NCBI GenBank assembly: GCA_011947345.1
Contig: JAAVTG010000094.1
Span: forward strand, 1-64,000
Direction of reading: 5' to 3'
Length of the DNA: 64,000 nt
DNA from: Phytophthora quininea
Taxonomy: Eukaryota > Oomycota > Peronosporomycetes > Peronosporales > Peronosporaceae
Within the stretch, counting starts at the first letter, position 1, and every line of letters begins with the position of its first letter. Below, piece after piece: positions 21,117-30,607 of the stretch. The translations under genes were made by a program, and so were the position numbers. The notes under the pieces are model-generated. The model ran no database searches and was not told the DNA's origin. It worked only from the letters and a program-made list of their open reading frames with translations.

Positions 21117-21495
21117 ATGGTCTTCACGATTGTCGTCAACCTGTACGCCAAGGAGGGCAAGGACGTCGAGGAGCAGCTGCGCGCCAAGCTGGCCGAGGCC
21201 TCCGCCACCTACTCCAAGGACGCCGGCGTGCTCGGCTGGCACGCCCTGCAGAGCACCACCGACTCGCGCAAGTGGACCCTCGTCGAGCGCTACGACCAGG
21301 AGAGCGTACGTCTTCAGACCATCATTACCGTCTCGTATCTCGTGACTTCTGACTAACTTGTCCGTCATTTTCGTTTGACAGCGCGTTGCCGAGCACCGCG
21401 AGCACCCAGAGTACAAGGCGTTCGCCGGCGCGCTGCTGCCGCTGCTGGAGAAGGGCCAGGAGAGCCTGGACGTGCACCAGTTCAACGAGGCCTAA
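21117..21495 (+). CDS. ABM-like small monooxygenase family gene C
   Basis: Mirror copy of gene B. Exon 1 is 21117-21305 and exon 2 is 21382-21495, with a 76-nt intron (donor GTACGT, acceptor TTGACAG). The 100-residue product is identical to B over all but the last residue (Ala in place of Val). Near identity over the intron and upstream DNA points to a recent duplication or ongoing gene conversion between the arms. Confidence 0.7.
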
Positions 21496-21669
21496 ACGGA
21501 TTGTCGTCTTCAACCAAGACGGAATAGTGCCGGTGTCTGCAACCCGTGTCTACAGTTCTAGAAGAGCACAACACCAACACAGATGAACCAACATCACAAA
21601 CAAAATGCACGCCCCACCACTTTCCAACCAATCCAAGCATTGGTTTTTGCTGACGATAACAGCATACTA

Positions 21670-22043
21670 TTACAATTTGCTCGTGTCCAGCTCGTCAAAC
21701 TGGCGGATCTCCGGTTTCTTTGCCAGCAGCGGCCCAACCTTGGGCCCAAACGTGGGGTAGTACGGATTCGCCGTGTGGATCTTCAGGCTCTGCAAAGGTC
21801 AACATGAAACATCAGCCAAGACGTCCAATGTGTTTTCGAAAGTTAGACACTCACGCTCTTGCGCTCGTAGCGCTCGACGATCGTCCACTGGCGAGAGTCT
21901 CGGTGGTCCTGCATCACGTGCCACGCCAGGGTCTCGGCGTCCTTGCAGTAAGTCTGCGAGGCTTCAATCAGCGTCTTGCGCATCTTCTCCTCAATATCCT
22001 TGCCCTCCTTGGCGTACAGGTGGCACACGAGCGTGAAGACCAT
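21670..22043 (-). CDS. ABM-like small monooxygenase family gene D
   Basis: Exon 1 is 21855-22043 (63 codons, MVFTLVCHLYAKEGK, WHVMQDHRDSRQW, IVERYERKS) and exon 2 is 21670-21789 (SLKIHTANPYY, ending FDELDTSKL). The intron of 65 nt sits at the same codon as in A, B and C. The 102-residue product is closest to gene A. The frame is intact. It is a single copy with no inverted partner in the window. Confidence 0.75.
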
Positions 22044-22074
22044 GGCTTAGGGGCGAAACTTCTTGTCTACTCGA

Positions 22075-22092
22075 GCGAAAATGACAAAGTGA
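22075..22092 (-). promoter_or_regulatory. Oomycete initiator of ABM gene D
   Basis: TCACTTTGTCATTTTCGC on the minus strand, 32 bases before the ATG. The initiator plus CATTTT block is a good match to the oomycete core promoter. Confidence 0.6.
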
Positions 22093-22353
22093 GTCGGGAG
22101 GAGGTGATCAGCGCAAAATTTTGTTTACGAATACGTACAGCTTCAACTTGTCTTGCCCATTTTGGACGGTGAAGAAACACGAGTTTCGCTTCACACAAGG
22201 GTGCTTTATTATCCTCTTTAGTTGGTGCCTCCACACGCTCGTGAAGCAACGATAAACACTCGACACTACACAGGACCCCACAGCAAATGACTCAACCGCC
22301 TTCACAGACAGAAAACTCGTCCGCCGTGACGTCCGCTACTCATCTGACGACGC

Positions 22354-22674
22354 CTACTCGACGTGCACAGGCTTGCTCGTGTCCAGCTCGTTGAAGCGGC
22401 GCAGGTCCATGGGCTGGTCCAGCAGCGGGATCACATACGGGTCGAACGTCTTCCAGTACGGGTTGCCCAGGTGATACTTCTGGCTGCTCTCGTGCTCGTA
22501 GCGCTCCACGATGCACCACTTGCGCGGGTCCACGTGGTCCTGCATGACGTGCCAGCCGATGGTCTCGATATCCTTGGAGTAGACCTGCGAGGCCTCGATG
22601 AGCTTGTTGCGCAGCTTCTCCTCGACTTCCTTGCCTTCCTTGGCGTACAGGTGGACGACGATAGTGTAGACCAT
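22354..22674 (-). CDS. ABM-like small monooxygenase family gene E, intronless
   Basis: A single open frame of 106 codons starting MVYTIVVHLYAKEGK, with GWHVMQDHVDPRKW, IVERYEHESSQKYH and the tail RRFNELDTSKPVHVE. The intron found after codon 63 in A-D is absent, with the two Ser codons directly joined. The start codon follows a CA-rich leader. It is identical in protein to F. It may act as a small dimeric oxygenase or stress protein; no metal or flavin motif is expected in this family. Confidence 0.75.
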   Translation of the reverse strand: MVYTIVVHLYAKEGKEVEEKLRNKLIEASQVYSKDIETIGWHVMQDHVDPRKWCIVERYEHESSQKYHLGNPYWKTFDPYVIPLLDQPMDLRRFNELDTSKPVHVE

Positions 22675-22727
22675 GGTGGTGGTGTGGTGGTGGTGAGTTT
22701 GCGCTTGGGGGTTGTGTGCACTTGGCC

Positions 22728-22743
22728 GGAAAACGGAAAGTGA
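22728..22743 (-). promoter_or_regulatory. Oomycete initiator of ABM gene E
   Basis: TCACTTTCCGTTTTCC on the minus strand, 54 bases before the ATG. Confidence 0.6.
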
Positions 22744-22920
22744 GAGGCTCACTGAGAGCGCTTTGGGCTGACGAGGCGGGCGGACGGGCGGCCACGCTCG
22801 ACGCACGGGCTCTCTTGGTGCAAGAGGAGGCTCGAGGCATTTCCGCTTGGGCTGTAGCAGCCTGCTACGTCATTGAAGCTGGGAGAGCGAGGCGCATCAC
22901 GGATACGCAAAGGATAGGTC

Positions 22921-23469
22921 CTACAATCGGGGGCATTGAGTTAACTTCAGAACTGAAGTTGACACATTTCTGATGGCCCTCTCCAAGCAGAAAGTAACGC
23001 TTTTAGAGATCGCAATGTGTGGACGGCTTTGCTGTTGAATCTGTCCCTGCAAAGCAAAATCTCTATTGAAATCGATACGAACGGCGAGCTGGACATCGTA
23101 TGCATTCCCAGAGGCGTCTATCCGAGCCGATTTGCGGAAATCATGCTCGCCTCGGCCCTCTGTCCCAGTCAAATCTCCCCTGGACCTCCACGGGCCAAGC
23201 AGCTGTGCGTCGGTGCGGTTGAATTGGAGTTGGTGCAGTGCCGGGATCGTAGAACATAATGGCAGTGGTGTTGAGTTGAAGCGTGCGGTACCATGCCACG
23301 GCCTCGGCAGCGGATACCGCGATACGGAACGTGGACTACCACGGCGGAGATCGTCATCGATCCCGACAGCAACTTGCATCGCGACGATACGGGTTGAAGC
23401 TCACGTGCGTCTCCGTTTTTGCGGTGCTGGACCTGCTGTTAACACGGTCCAGCCATCGAAAGCACCGCG
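22921..23469. other. Inner part of the E/F left arm, function unknown
   Basis: Open frames of 80-150 codons exist on both strands, for example 23066-23473 (+), 22921-23379 (-) and 23017-23259 (+, with ISIEIDTNGELDIVCIP). The same frames recur in mirror form at 23558-24110. I recognise none. They could be a duplicated fragment of a neighbouring gene, or chance frames in GC-balanced DNA. Confidence 0.35.
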
Positions 23470-24287
23470 GTAGTGTAGTGAAGCCACTACATCGTGGTAG
23501 TGTAGTGAAGGCTAAGAGTATGAATGCAATAGACAGCAAGATGGCTGCCACGTCAGTCGCGGTGCTTTCGATGGCTGGACCGTGTTAACAGCAGGTCCAG
23601 CACCGCAAAAACGGAGACGCACGTGAGCTTCAACCCGTATCGTCGCGATGCAAGTTGCTGTCGGGATCGATGACGATCTCCGCCGTGGTAGTCCACGTTC
23701 CGTATCGCGGTATCCGCTGCCGAGGCCGTGGCATGGTACCGCACGCTTCAACTCAACACCACTGCCATTATGTTCTACGATCCCGGCACTGCACCAACTC
23801 CAATTCAACCGCACCGACGCACAGCTGCTTGGCCCGTGGAGGTCCAGGGGAGATTTGACTGGGACAGAGGGCCGAGGCGAGCATGATTTCCGCAAATCGG
23901 CTCGGATAGACGCCTCTGGGAATGCATACGATGTCCAGCTCGCCGTTCGTATCGATTTCAATAGAGATTTTGCTTTGCAGGGACAGATTCAACAGCAAAG
24001 CCGTCCACACATTGCGATCTCTAAAAGCGTTACTTTCTGCTTGGAGAGGGCCATCAGAAATGTGTCAACTTCAGTTCTGAAGTTAACTCAATGCCCCCCG
24101 ATTGTAGGACCTATCCTTTGCGTATCCGTGATGCGCCTCGCTCTCCCAGCTTCAATGACGTAGCAGGCTGCTACAGCCCAAGCGGAAATGCCTCGAGCCT
24201 CCCTCTTGCACCAAGAGAGCCCGTGCGTCGAGCGTGGCCGCCCGTCCGCCCGCCTCGTCAGCCCAAAGCGCTCTCAGTGAGAGCCTC

Positions 24288-24303
24288 TCACTTTCCGTTT
24301 TCC
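24288..24303 (+). promoter_or_regulatory. Oomycete initiator of ABM gene F
   Basis: TCACTTTCCGTTTTCC, 54 bases before the ATG at 24357, a mirror of the element in gene E. Confidence 0.6.
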
Positions 24304-24356
24304 GGCCAAGTGCACACAACCCCCAAGCGCAAACTCACCACCACCACACCACCACC

Positions 24357-24677
24357 ATGGTCTACACTATCGTCGTCCACCTGTACGCCAAGGAAGGCAA
24401 GGAAGTCGAGGAGAAGCTGCGCAACAAGCTCATCGAGGCCTCGCAGGTCTACTCCAAGGATATCGAGACCATCGGCTGGCACGTCATGCAGGACCACGTG
24501 GACCCGCGCAAGTGGTGCATCGTGGAGCGCTACGAGCACGAGAGCAGCCAGAAGTATCACCTGGGCAACCCGTACTGGAAGACGTTCGACCCGTATGTGA
24601 TCCCGCTGCTGGACCAGCCCATGGACCTGCGCCGCTTCAACGAGCTGGACACGAGCAAGCCTGTGCACGTCGAGTAG
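24357..24677 (+). CDS. ABM-like small monooxygenase family gene F, intronless
   Basis: Mirror copy of E: 106 codons without an intron and with the same protein. It points outward from the inverted-repeat centre. Downstream similarity continues about 120 bp past the stop. Exact loss of the shared intron in E and F suggests that their common ancestor arose through a spliced mRNA, or that its intron was replaced by conversion from cDNA. Confidence 0.75.
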   Translation: MVYTIVVHLYAKEGKEVEEKLRNKLIEASQVYSKDIETIGWHVMQDHVDPRKWCIVERYEHESSQKYHLGNPYWKTFDPYVIPLLDQPMDLRRFNELDTSKPVHVE

Positions 24678-24799
24678 GCGTCGTCAGATGAGTAGCGGAC
24701 GTCACGGCGGACGAGTTTTCTGTCTGTGAAGGCGGTTAAGTCATTTGCTGTGGGGTCCTGTGTAGTGTCGAGTGTTTATCGTTGCTTCACGAGCGTGTG

Positions 24800-25440
24800 C
24801 AAGCATCAAATAAAAGCGCAGCATTGCTCGACGCTGGTCCGTGACTGGTGTCGAGTTTAACGCACCTTTGTGAAGCAAAACTTGTGTAGTGCGTGGCGTG
24901 CTAAGTTGTGTTGTATCAGGATGGTAGTTACAAGCAGTTGCCATTCTTATTGACAATGCCATGGACTGCAGAGCGCTGATCGCACTCAAGCTTATCAACA
25001 TGGTCGCCTCACCTGACTTCCCTGAATGCCAATCGAGGCAAGACGATTTGAATCTCGCTCATGCCAATGCCGCGCCGAGAATCTTGCCACGACGTCCTGT
25101 GTCACGCTGATGCACATTGGACGGTTCAACTCGTCGTGCAGAAGACGAGCACAATTCCATTCATATCCTACCAGATTCGAATTCACACATCGAGCTCTGT
25201 TGAGGAACAAACTGCACATCAATGCACGCGTCGCAACAGATCCCTTGTCCATGATGAGCAAGGCTCGTAGAGAATAAGAGACGGCGGAAGCTCGTTCTGT
25301 CGGTTTGACATCTCCAAATAGAAGCTTGCAGGCTGACAGGGTTGGATTGTTCCCCACAACGCGATTCCCTCGCCGCAGCACAAGTCCCAACTTACCAATA
25401 CGCTCCAAACGCCAAGCCCCAGTTGCCAGCTATAGTAGCA
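24800..25440. other. Intergenic DNA between ABM F and the sphingomyelinase gene
   Basis: I find no gene that I can support. A 137-codon minus-strand open frame (24995-25408) has no recognised motif and is probably chance. Confidence 0.35.
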
Positions 25441-26938
25441 ATGCGTGCTACGGGTCTATGGGTAGGTCTTGCTTTCGCCACTATCGACCAAGTTTCGTCG
25501 TCTCATCTCCGGTCCACCACCGAAACGCGACTGCTCTCCACTGCCTTTGCAGCCGCTGACAATGTCAAGCGCATCCTGCACTTCTCCGACGTCCACTTGT
25601 ACCTGTCCGAGACCATGAATACCACCGAGTCGGAAGAAATTCCTTTGCGTACGGAGAAGATGCGCCAATTACATTGTTGACATCGGCACTCGAATACGCC
25701 AAAGTGTTGATGCCCGATCCCGATTTCTTCCTCTACACCGGCGACCATGTCGTTCACTCGAGTCAGTTGAGCGGCGATCCATCCGACGAGTACGTTGCCG
25801 ACGCTGTGGAGATGAACGTTGAGACGATGGCTCACTACTACGCGACCGCGGAAAATGACACGAAGTTGGACGTCACTGCGCTCATCGGAAATGCCGACAC
25901 GAGTACGTTCCGGTTCGTGACTCACCAGAAATTCTACCATATCACTGACAGTTTTTGCTTTGCAGACCCCGACTACACCATGAACGTGACGGACCCCGAT
26001 ACCGAGGTGAGCCCGTCCATTGCGCTGATTTCGGCAGCATGGCAGGATACACTGTCCAAGTCCAACCTTGACTGGTTCAACCATCGGGGCTACCTTTCGT
26101 ATGACCTGGACGAGAAACTTGTCGTACTCACACTGAATACGGTGCCATACTCGGTAAGGACATGCTCGTTTTGGAAGAGAGTCATCACAGTCAAAACTAA
26201 CTCAGTCTATGCTGTGTTTATCCACAGCCAACTCATTCCCCAGACACAACCAACATGTCGGATCCCTTTGGGCAATTTGCATGGCTCAACGAGACTTTGT
26301 TAAATCTCCGCAGCAAGGGCAAGTTCGCATACATCGTCGGCCATATCCCTCCCATCATCGACTCTTACAGTGGCGCCCAAATGTGGGAAGCCTCGTACAT
26401 CGCCACCTACAAGGAGATTGTCGGGCAGTTCGCCAACATCGTCAAAGCCCAGTTCTTCGCTCACGTCCACAGCATTGAATTCCGTGTACCCCTCCCAGCA
26501 GAACAGCACGCACAAGAGGAAGCCGAGGGAGCCGAGCTCGTGCCGATGTTCATGTCAGCGGCCATCTCGCCAATCTACAACAATAACCCGGCTTTCATGA
26601 TCTGGGACTTTGACGCAACCACGTACGAGGTGTTGGACTTCACTGTATACGGCAGCAACATCACATCCAGCAGTCAAGAGCTCGATTGGCAGCTTCTTTT
26701 CAAAGCCAGCACGGAATACGGGGTTACCTCACTGCGGACGGCTGAGCTCAACAGCTTCATAAAGCGCGCGGCGGTAGATCCCGCGTTGCTTGAGCAGTAC
26801 TACTACAATTCCAAGGCGCAGTCATATCTGCAGTCATCGTGCGAGGATGTGACGTGCCAGTCGAAATGGCTGTGTACGCTGTATTGGTGGACGACGTCCG
26901 CTGAGTACGAGCTGCGTGTCGGACCTGGAAACAAGTAG
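25441..26938 (+). CDS. Acid sphingomyelinase-like phosphodiesterase 1
   Basis: A secreted calcineurin-like metallophosphoesterase of the acid sphingomyelinase/ASM-like group, which cleaves phosphocholine or related headgroups from sphingolipids or nucleotides. The metal-binding motifs appear in order: HFSDVHL, YTGDHVVH, LIGNAD, VGHIPP and AHVHSIEF. A hydrophobic N-terminus serves as signal peptide, and the C-terminal Cys-containing region ends CTLYWWTTSAEYELRV. Introns lie at about 25900-25965 and 26152-26231. One frame break near 25648 (LR to YGEDAP) looks like a missing base. The tail has no membrane helix, unlike the paralogue at 30608-32258, so the product is probably soluble or secreted. 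Confidence 0.85.
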
Positions 26939-27154
26939 ATCCTCTACCACCTCGGGCTCGTCAGAGGTGTTTGTTGGTGATCACTGCTGAGATTCACATT
27001 CAGGCCATGAGTGCAAACATCTATCAACTCCTTAGTACCCGCTGTGATTCAGCAATGCGGAATAAATCGACAAGTTGAACAGGATAATTCCGCCACAAAA
27101 GCTCCGGCGAGAGTGGGTGGGTTCGCCTCGCTTGACACTATGCGGCCTTTACAT

Positions 27155-28085
27155 TTATTCCTCTTCCACCTCGGTGCGGTTTGCGACTCGCCCGGTTTGG
27201 CTCATTCGGTCGATCCGCCAGTCCACATCTTCGGGCTGCGTCACGAGCGATCCGAACCGCATGGTGCAGGCCACCGTGGACTCAGTCAGTAAGTGCTTCG
27301 ACTTGTCGGCAGAAATCGTTTCCACGATCTGCTCAATGTTAAACAGCGCATTCAGCCGCAGCCGCTCCACATACTGGTCTTCATCCTCCGGGTCCACTAC
27401 CAATTGCTGCTCCACTTTCTTGCGGATGCTCTTGAGCTCCCCAGCACATCCCACGCGTTCACGTCCGTCTTATTCTTATCCTCCTTGAGCTTCATCTGCA
27501 GCTCGGTGACACTCTCCCCGACCACTTCTCCTGTCGCCTGCTCCTGTTTGAGGTCCGCGAGCGTCATCTCCTGGAACTTGACGCCGCTGAGATAGACACC
27601 TGTAAAGTCTAACTTCTTAAACTCAATGTGGGAGTATCTCTGTCTGAGTCTGGCTGCATGGCGCAGTAGCTGGTAGTGGTAGAACACTGGCTCAAACATG
27701 GCCTCCATCTCCTCTGCTACTGGCGGCTTAGGGGCGTCGTGGGCGTCTTCCGGAGAATTTAGGAACTGACCAGCGTAATTTAGAAACTCTTCCGAGTACA
27801 GGTTGGTCATGACCTTCTCACAAGCGAGCGCCGTTGAGGAACTCGACGGCGTCGATCTCGGTCTTGAGCGGCATCTGCAACTTGGCGTACAGTAAATAGT
27901 TGAGCAGGGAGGCGTTGGTCGGCGGGAAGACGCTGTGCTGCTGGTAACGCTCCATCTGGTCCGCGCGGCTCGTCACGCGGTTCATACTGGCGGGTGGACT
28001 CGAAGAGATTGGGGCGGGTGTTGGACGACTGCAGACGCGTCTGGACGCGCCAAAGCGCCGGCTGGAAGAGGCTACAGCGCAGCAT
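27155..28085 (-). CDS. Conserved-looking protein, possibly mitochondrial
   Basis: This is one gene across two frame breaks. The N-terminus MLRCSLFQPALWRVQTRLQSS is basic and hydroxylated like a mitochondrial presequence. After a break near 27970 follow NYLLYAKLQMP and CEKVMTNLYSEEF, then a helical middle (27397-27810; FYHYQLLRHAARLRQRY). After a second break near 27440 comes a C-terminal part with RLRLNALFNIEQIVETISAD and the acidic end EVEEE. I do not recognise the family. It could be a mitochondrial ribosome- or import-associated protein, but that is a guess from the presequence only. It lies divergent from the peptidyl-tRNA hydrolase gene, with only 82 bp between the start codons. Confidence 0.55.
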
Positions 28086-28167
28086 TATCCCCAGGTGTTT
28101 AGATCTAAAATAAGTTGTTTAGATCTGATATGGTTTGTAATTTGAAATTGAAACGATTAGTTTGACA

Positions 28168-28758
28168 ATGATGGAGGAGCTTGCGTGGAAGTGCACGGCG
28201 GCGTTCCTTCTGGGCGCGGCGACGAGCTATTTGGTGTCTTCGCAGCTGAAGAGCGACGATCCTAAGCAGGCCATTAGCGCCAGCAATGACAGCGACGCGT
28301 CGGATTCGGACTCGGACTGGGAGGGCGCGGACGAGCAAAGCTGGAAGCCCCACAAGATGGTCATGTGCGTGCGCACAGACCTAAAAATGGGCAAGGGCAA
28401 GATCGCGGCCCAGTGCTGCCACGCCACACTGGGCGCCTATAAGCGCGCTCTGAAGCGTACACCCAACGCCGTCAAGGCCTGGGAGATGCTGGGGCAGGCC
28501 AAAGTCTGCCTCAAAGTGGAATCGGAGGAGGAGATGCTCGCGCTGGCGAACAAGGCGGCGGAGAAGGGACTAGTCAACTACGTCGTGGTAAGAGAGAAGC
28601 CCTTAGAGATGTTAGGATCGGTGGGTTGACGTCATTTTGCTGCGCAGATTGATGCTGGACGGACGCAAATTGCGCCTGAGAGCAAGACGGTACTGAGCAT
28701 TGGGCCGGCACCGCTGGCGGCTATTGACGAGGTGACGGGCCACCTGAAGCTTATGTGA
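28168..28758 (+). CDS. PTH2: Peptidyl-tRNA hydrolase 2 (Bit1/PTH2 type)
   Basis: Releases amino acids or peptides from tRNA that dropped off ribosomes. Exon 1 is 28168-28587 (140 codons) and exon 2 is 28648-28758 (37 codons with stop); the 60-nt intron has clean GT-AG ends and keeps frame. The N-terminus carries a hydrophobic helix ([15 protein letters not shown]) and an acidic Ser/Asp linker, as in membrane- or mitochondria-anchored PTH2. The catalytic domain begins [20 protein letters not shown] and contains [10 protein letters not shown] and [10 protein letters not shown] with the final GPAP motif. The length of 176 residues fits the family. A second Met follows the first directly, so the start could be 28171. 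Confidence 0.93.
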
Positions 28759-28832
28759 GGAGAGCAGTGGTAGAGAATGGTATCTTGGAGGTTGAAACAA
28801 GTATGCTTTAGGCTTTACGTTAGCGGTTGTGG

Positions 28833-30490
28833 TCATGCAAGCTCTTTGGCCAGAATGACCTGCAGTTTGTACAGAGTCTCGGCTGCTGTGGGGCGTTGCT
28901 TGGGATCGACAGTCACGCCGGCACATCCGAGCTCTGCTATCGAAGCCTGGCCTGACTGGGAGAAATCAACCTGCAACGACCCCATGGCTACCTTCTGGAG
29001 GATCTTGGCATCGGGCATTGTCCTTCCAGTCGCAGCATGAGCTTCCTGCTGAGCTCGCCTGTACGGCTTCGAGTGGATATCTAGCTCTGACAGTACGACG
29101 CCGAAGGAAAAGATGTCGGCTTGGGCATCGTACTGCTCGCCCACCATAACCTCAGGCGCCATCCAAAGGCAAGTACCCACGCCAGCGGTTAGCGTTGCGC
29201 GCTAATTTCTCTCTCGAGATCCCGAAGTCGGTGATTTGGCTCCCATTTCTCCGTTCAATAGGATGTTGCGCGGTTTCAAGTCGCGGTGGATCACGGGAGG
29301 CGCCAATGAGTGCAAGTACGCGGGTGCATGACACACGTGCAGTGCGATCAGAGTCTTGGTGCGGTCAAATCCCACTGGGTGGCTGTCAGCTTCATAATCC
29401 TCCAGAAACGAGCGAAGGTCTATGTATTCCAGCACGACACACGAGTCCCAGGCCACACCAACGAAGTGCACGATATATGGGTGGTCCATCATTGCCGTCA
29501 TTTTCGCCTCAGTCAAGAAAGCATTCACTTGGCGAAGATCTTTGCGTTTATCCGGTGCTAGCATCTTGATGGCGACTTGTTGTTGATTGAAAACGCCAAG
29601 ATAAACCCCACCAAAGGCCCCACGGCTGAGAGTTTTGTGATGGAAATTTTGTCGCGAGGAATACGAGCAGCCGTGATAACGTCGTCATCCCAGAGTCCGG
29701 CTTGACCGCGGAGAACTTCCCCATCCGTTCCTCTGGCGGTACTGTTTAGTGCCCACTCACCTCCGTGCTGTTCTGCCTTGGCGCGGATGGAGCGGCGACG
29801 GAGGAACATGATGGCGAGAACCAGCAATACCAAAACGACGACACCTGCAACAATAGCGATGACCACTTCAATGCTAGCACCGCTTGAGTTAGTCGTTACA
29901 GCGGGTGCAATGGTGGTGACTGTGGTGCCATCAATGTTAGCATTGGTGCCGGCGGTTGACGTACTTGAACAGGAAGCTGTGTCGGTGTTGGTATACCACT
30001 GCATTGAGTTCACGCAAGTGTGACTACTGAGTGTCGTCTTGTTCGTGGAGGCGTTAAAGATCTGGCAGCTTGGATCCTCATATTCTTCAGTCACGGCCGC
30101 TCCATTGGACTTGTTTTCGTGCCTTTACCTCTGGTAAATGACTTCGCAGTTGCCGGTGGGGACGTACGCTTCTGCATATGACAATGCTGAGTAGTCTGTG
30201 TTGATGCACCGTTCAAGAAGTAGACCGTTCGAGTCGCCGAACAAATCCCAAATCTTTGTTCGGTAGTCGGAGACACAAGACGTCGACGTGTGCATTGATG
30301 CACCGGTGACACTACCCGAACTCGGGCATGATGAATCGACCATGCATTTGCCAGCTTCCAGGATGTCGGCGTACACGAAGTAAGCAGAGCATGACGAGTA
30401 GAAATACGCGATGACCCGATACGTGGCCGCCCTGGTTAAATTTGCAGTGAACAGCAGGGCTAGCTCAGTCGTCAACCAACGCATGACCAC
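28833..30490 (-). CDS. Receptor-like TKL protein kinase with one TM helix
   Basis: A membrane Ser/Thr kinase of the oomycete tyrosine-kinase-like (TKL) group. Order: signal peptide (about 30430-30490), Cys-containing ectodomain, Ser/Thr-rich stalk, one TM helix (EVVIAIVAGVVVLVLLVLAIM, 29797-29868), basic stop-transfer RRRSIRAK, then the kinase. The glycine loop is LSRGAFGGVYLG, the lysine VAIKM, the catalytic loop HRDLKPRNILL, and DFGIS and MAPEVM follow. Frame breaks near 29630 (AAAA run), 29230 and 29170 fit missing bases. An in-frame TAA at 30125 in the ectodomain does not, so this copy could also be a true pseudogene. Ligand unknown. Confidence 0.8.
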
Positions 30491-30607
30491 AAGAAACTTG
30501 AAATGACTCTAGGGGCGTCAGTTCCAGAGAAGTCTCAATCCAGTAAGCGAGTAATGCACAATAGGTCGATAGCGCTGCCCTTTATTTTTCCAGCGATATT
30601 AGCGACG

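Larger units (their letters stand above)
19864..21498. repeat. Inverted duplication of ABM genes B and C
   Basis: Left arm about 19864-20493 and right arm about 20869-21498 (each about 630 bp) are near-identical inverted copies around a 375-bp unique spacer. Each arm holds one complete ABM gene with its intron and about 250 bp upstream. The genes point outward, head to head, so all promoters face the spacer. Start codons at 20245 and 21117 and stops at 19867 and 21495 are symmetric about the same centre. The last sense codon differs (Val in B, Ala in C). Confidence 0.9.
22232..24799. repeat. Large inverted duplication carrying ABM genes E and F
   Basis: Left arm 22232-23469 and right arm 23558-24799, about 1.24 kb each, mirror images around an 88-bp unique centre. 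The arms contain ABM genes E and F, their upstream DNA and a further 540 bp with open frames of unknown meaning. A few differences are visible (a 2-bp gap near 22755, one extra G near 24100, single substitutions), so the arms are real copies and not one read folded back. The centre has two copies of GGTAGTGTAGTGAAG. Confidence 0.9.

Noticed and set aside
22921..24163. Real genes in the long frames inside the E/F arms
   Set aside because: Open frames exist on both strands at once, no start context or family match is seen, and both copies are merely identical by duplication. Kept as unknown sequence.
22232..24799. E/F palindrome as a pure assembly fold-back
   Set aside because: The arms differ by a 2-bp gap, a single-G indel and substitutions and have a unique 88-bp centre, which a fold-back would not give. 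Raw reads should still be checked.
24995..25408. Minus-strand 137-codon ORF as a gene
   Set aside because: No motif, no initiator, and no support beyond an open frame.
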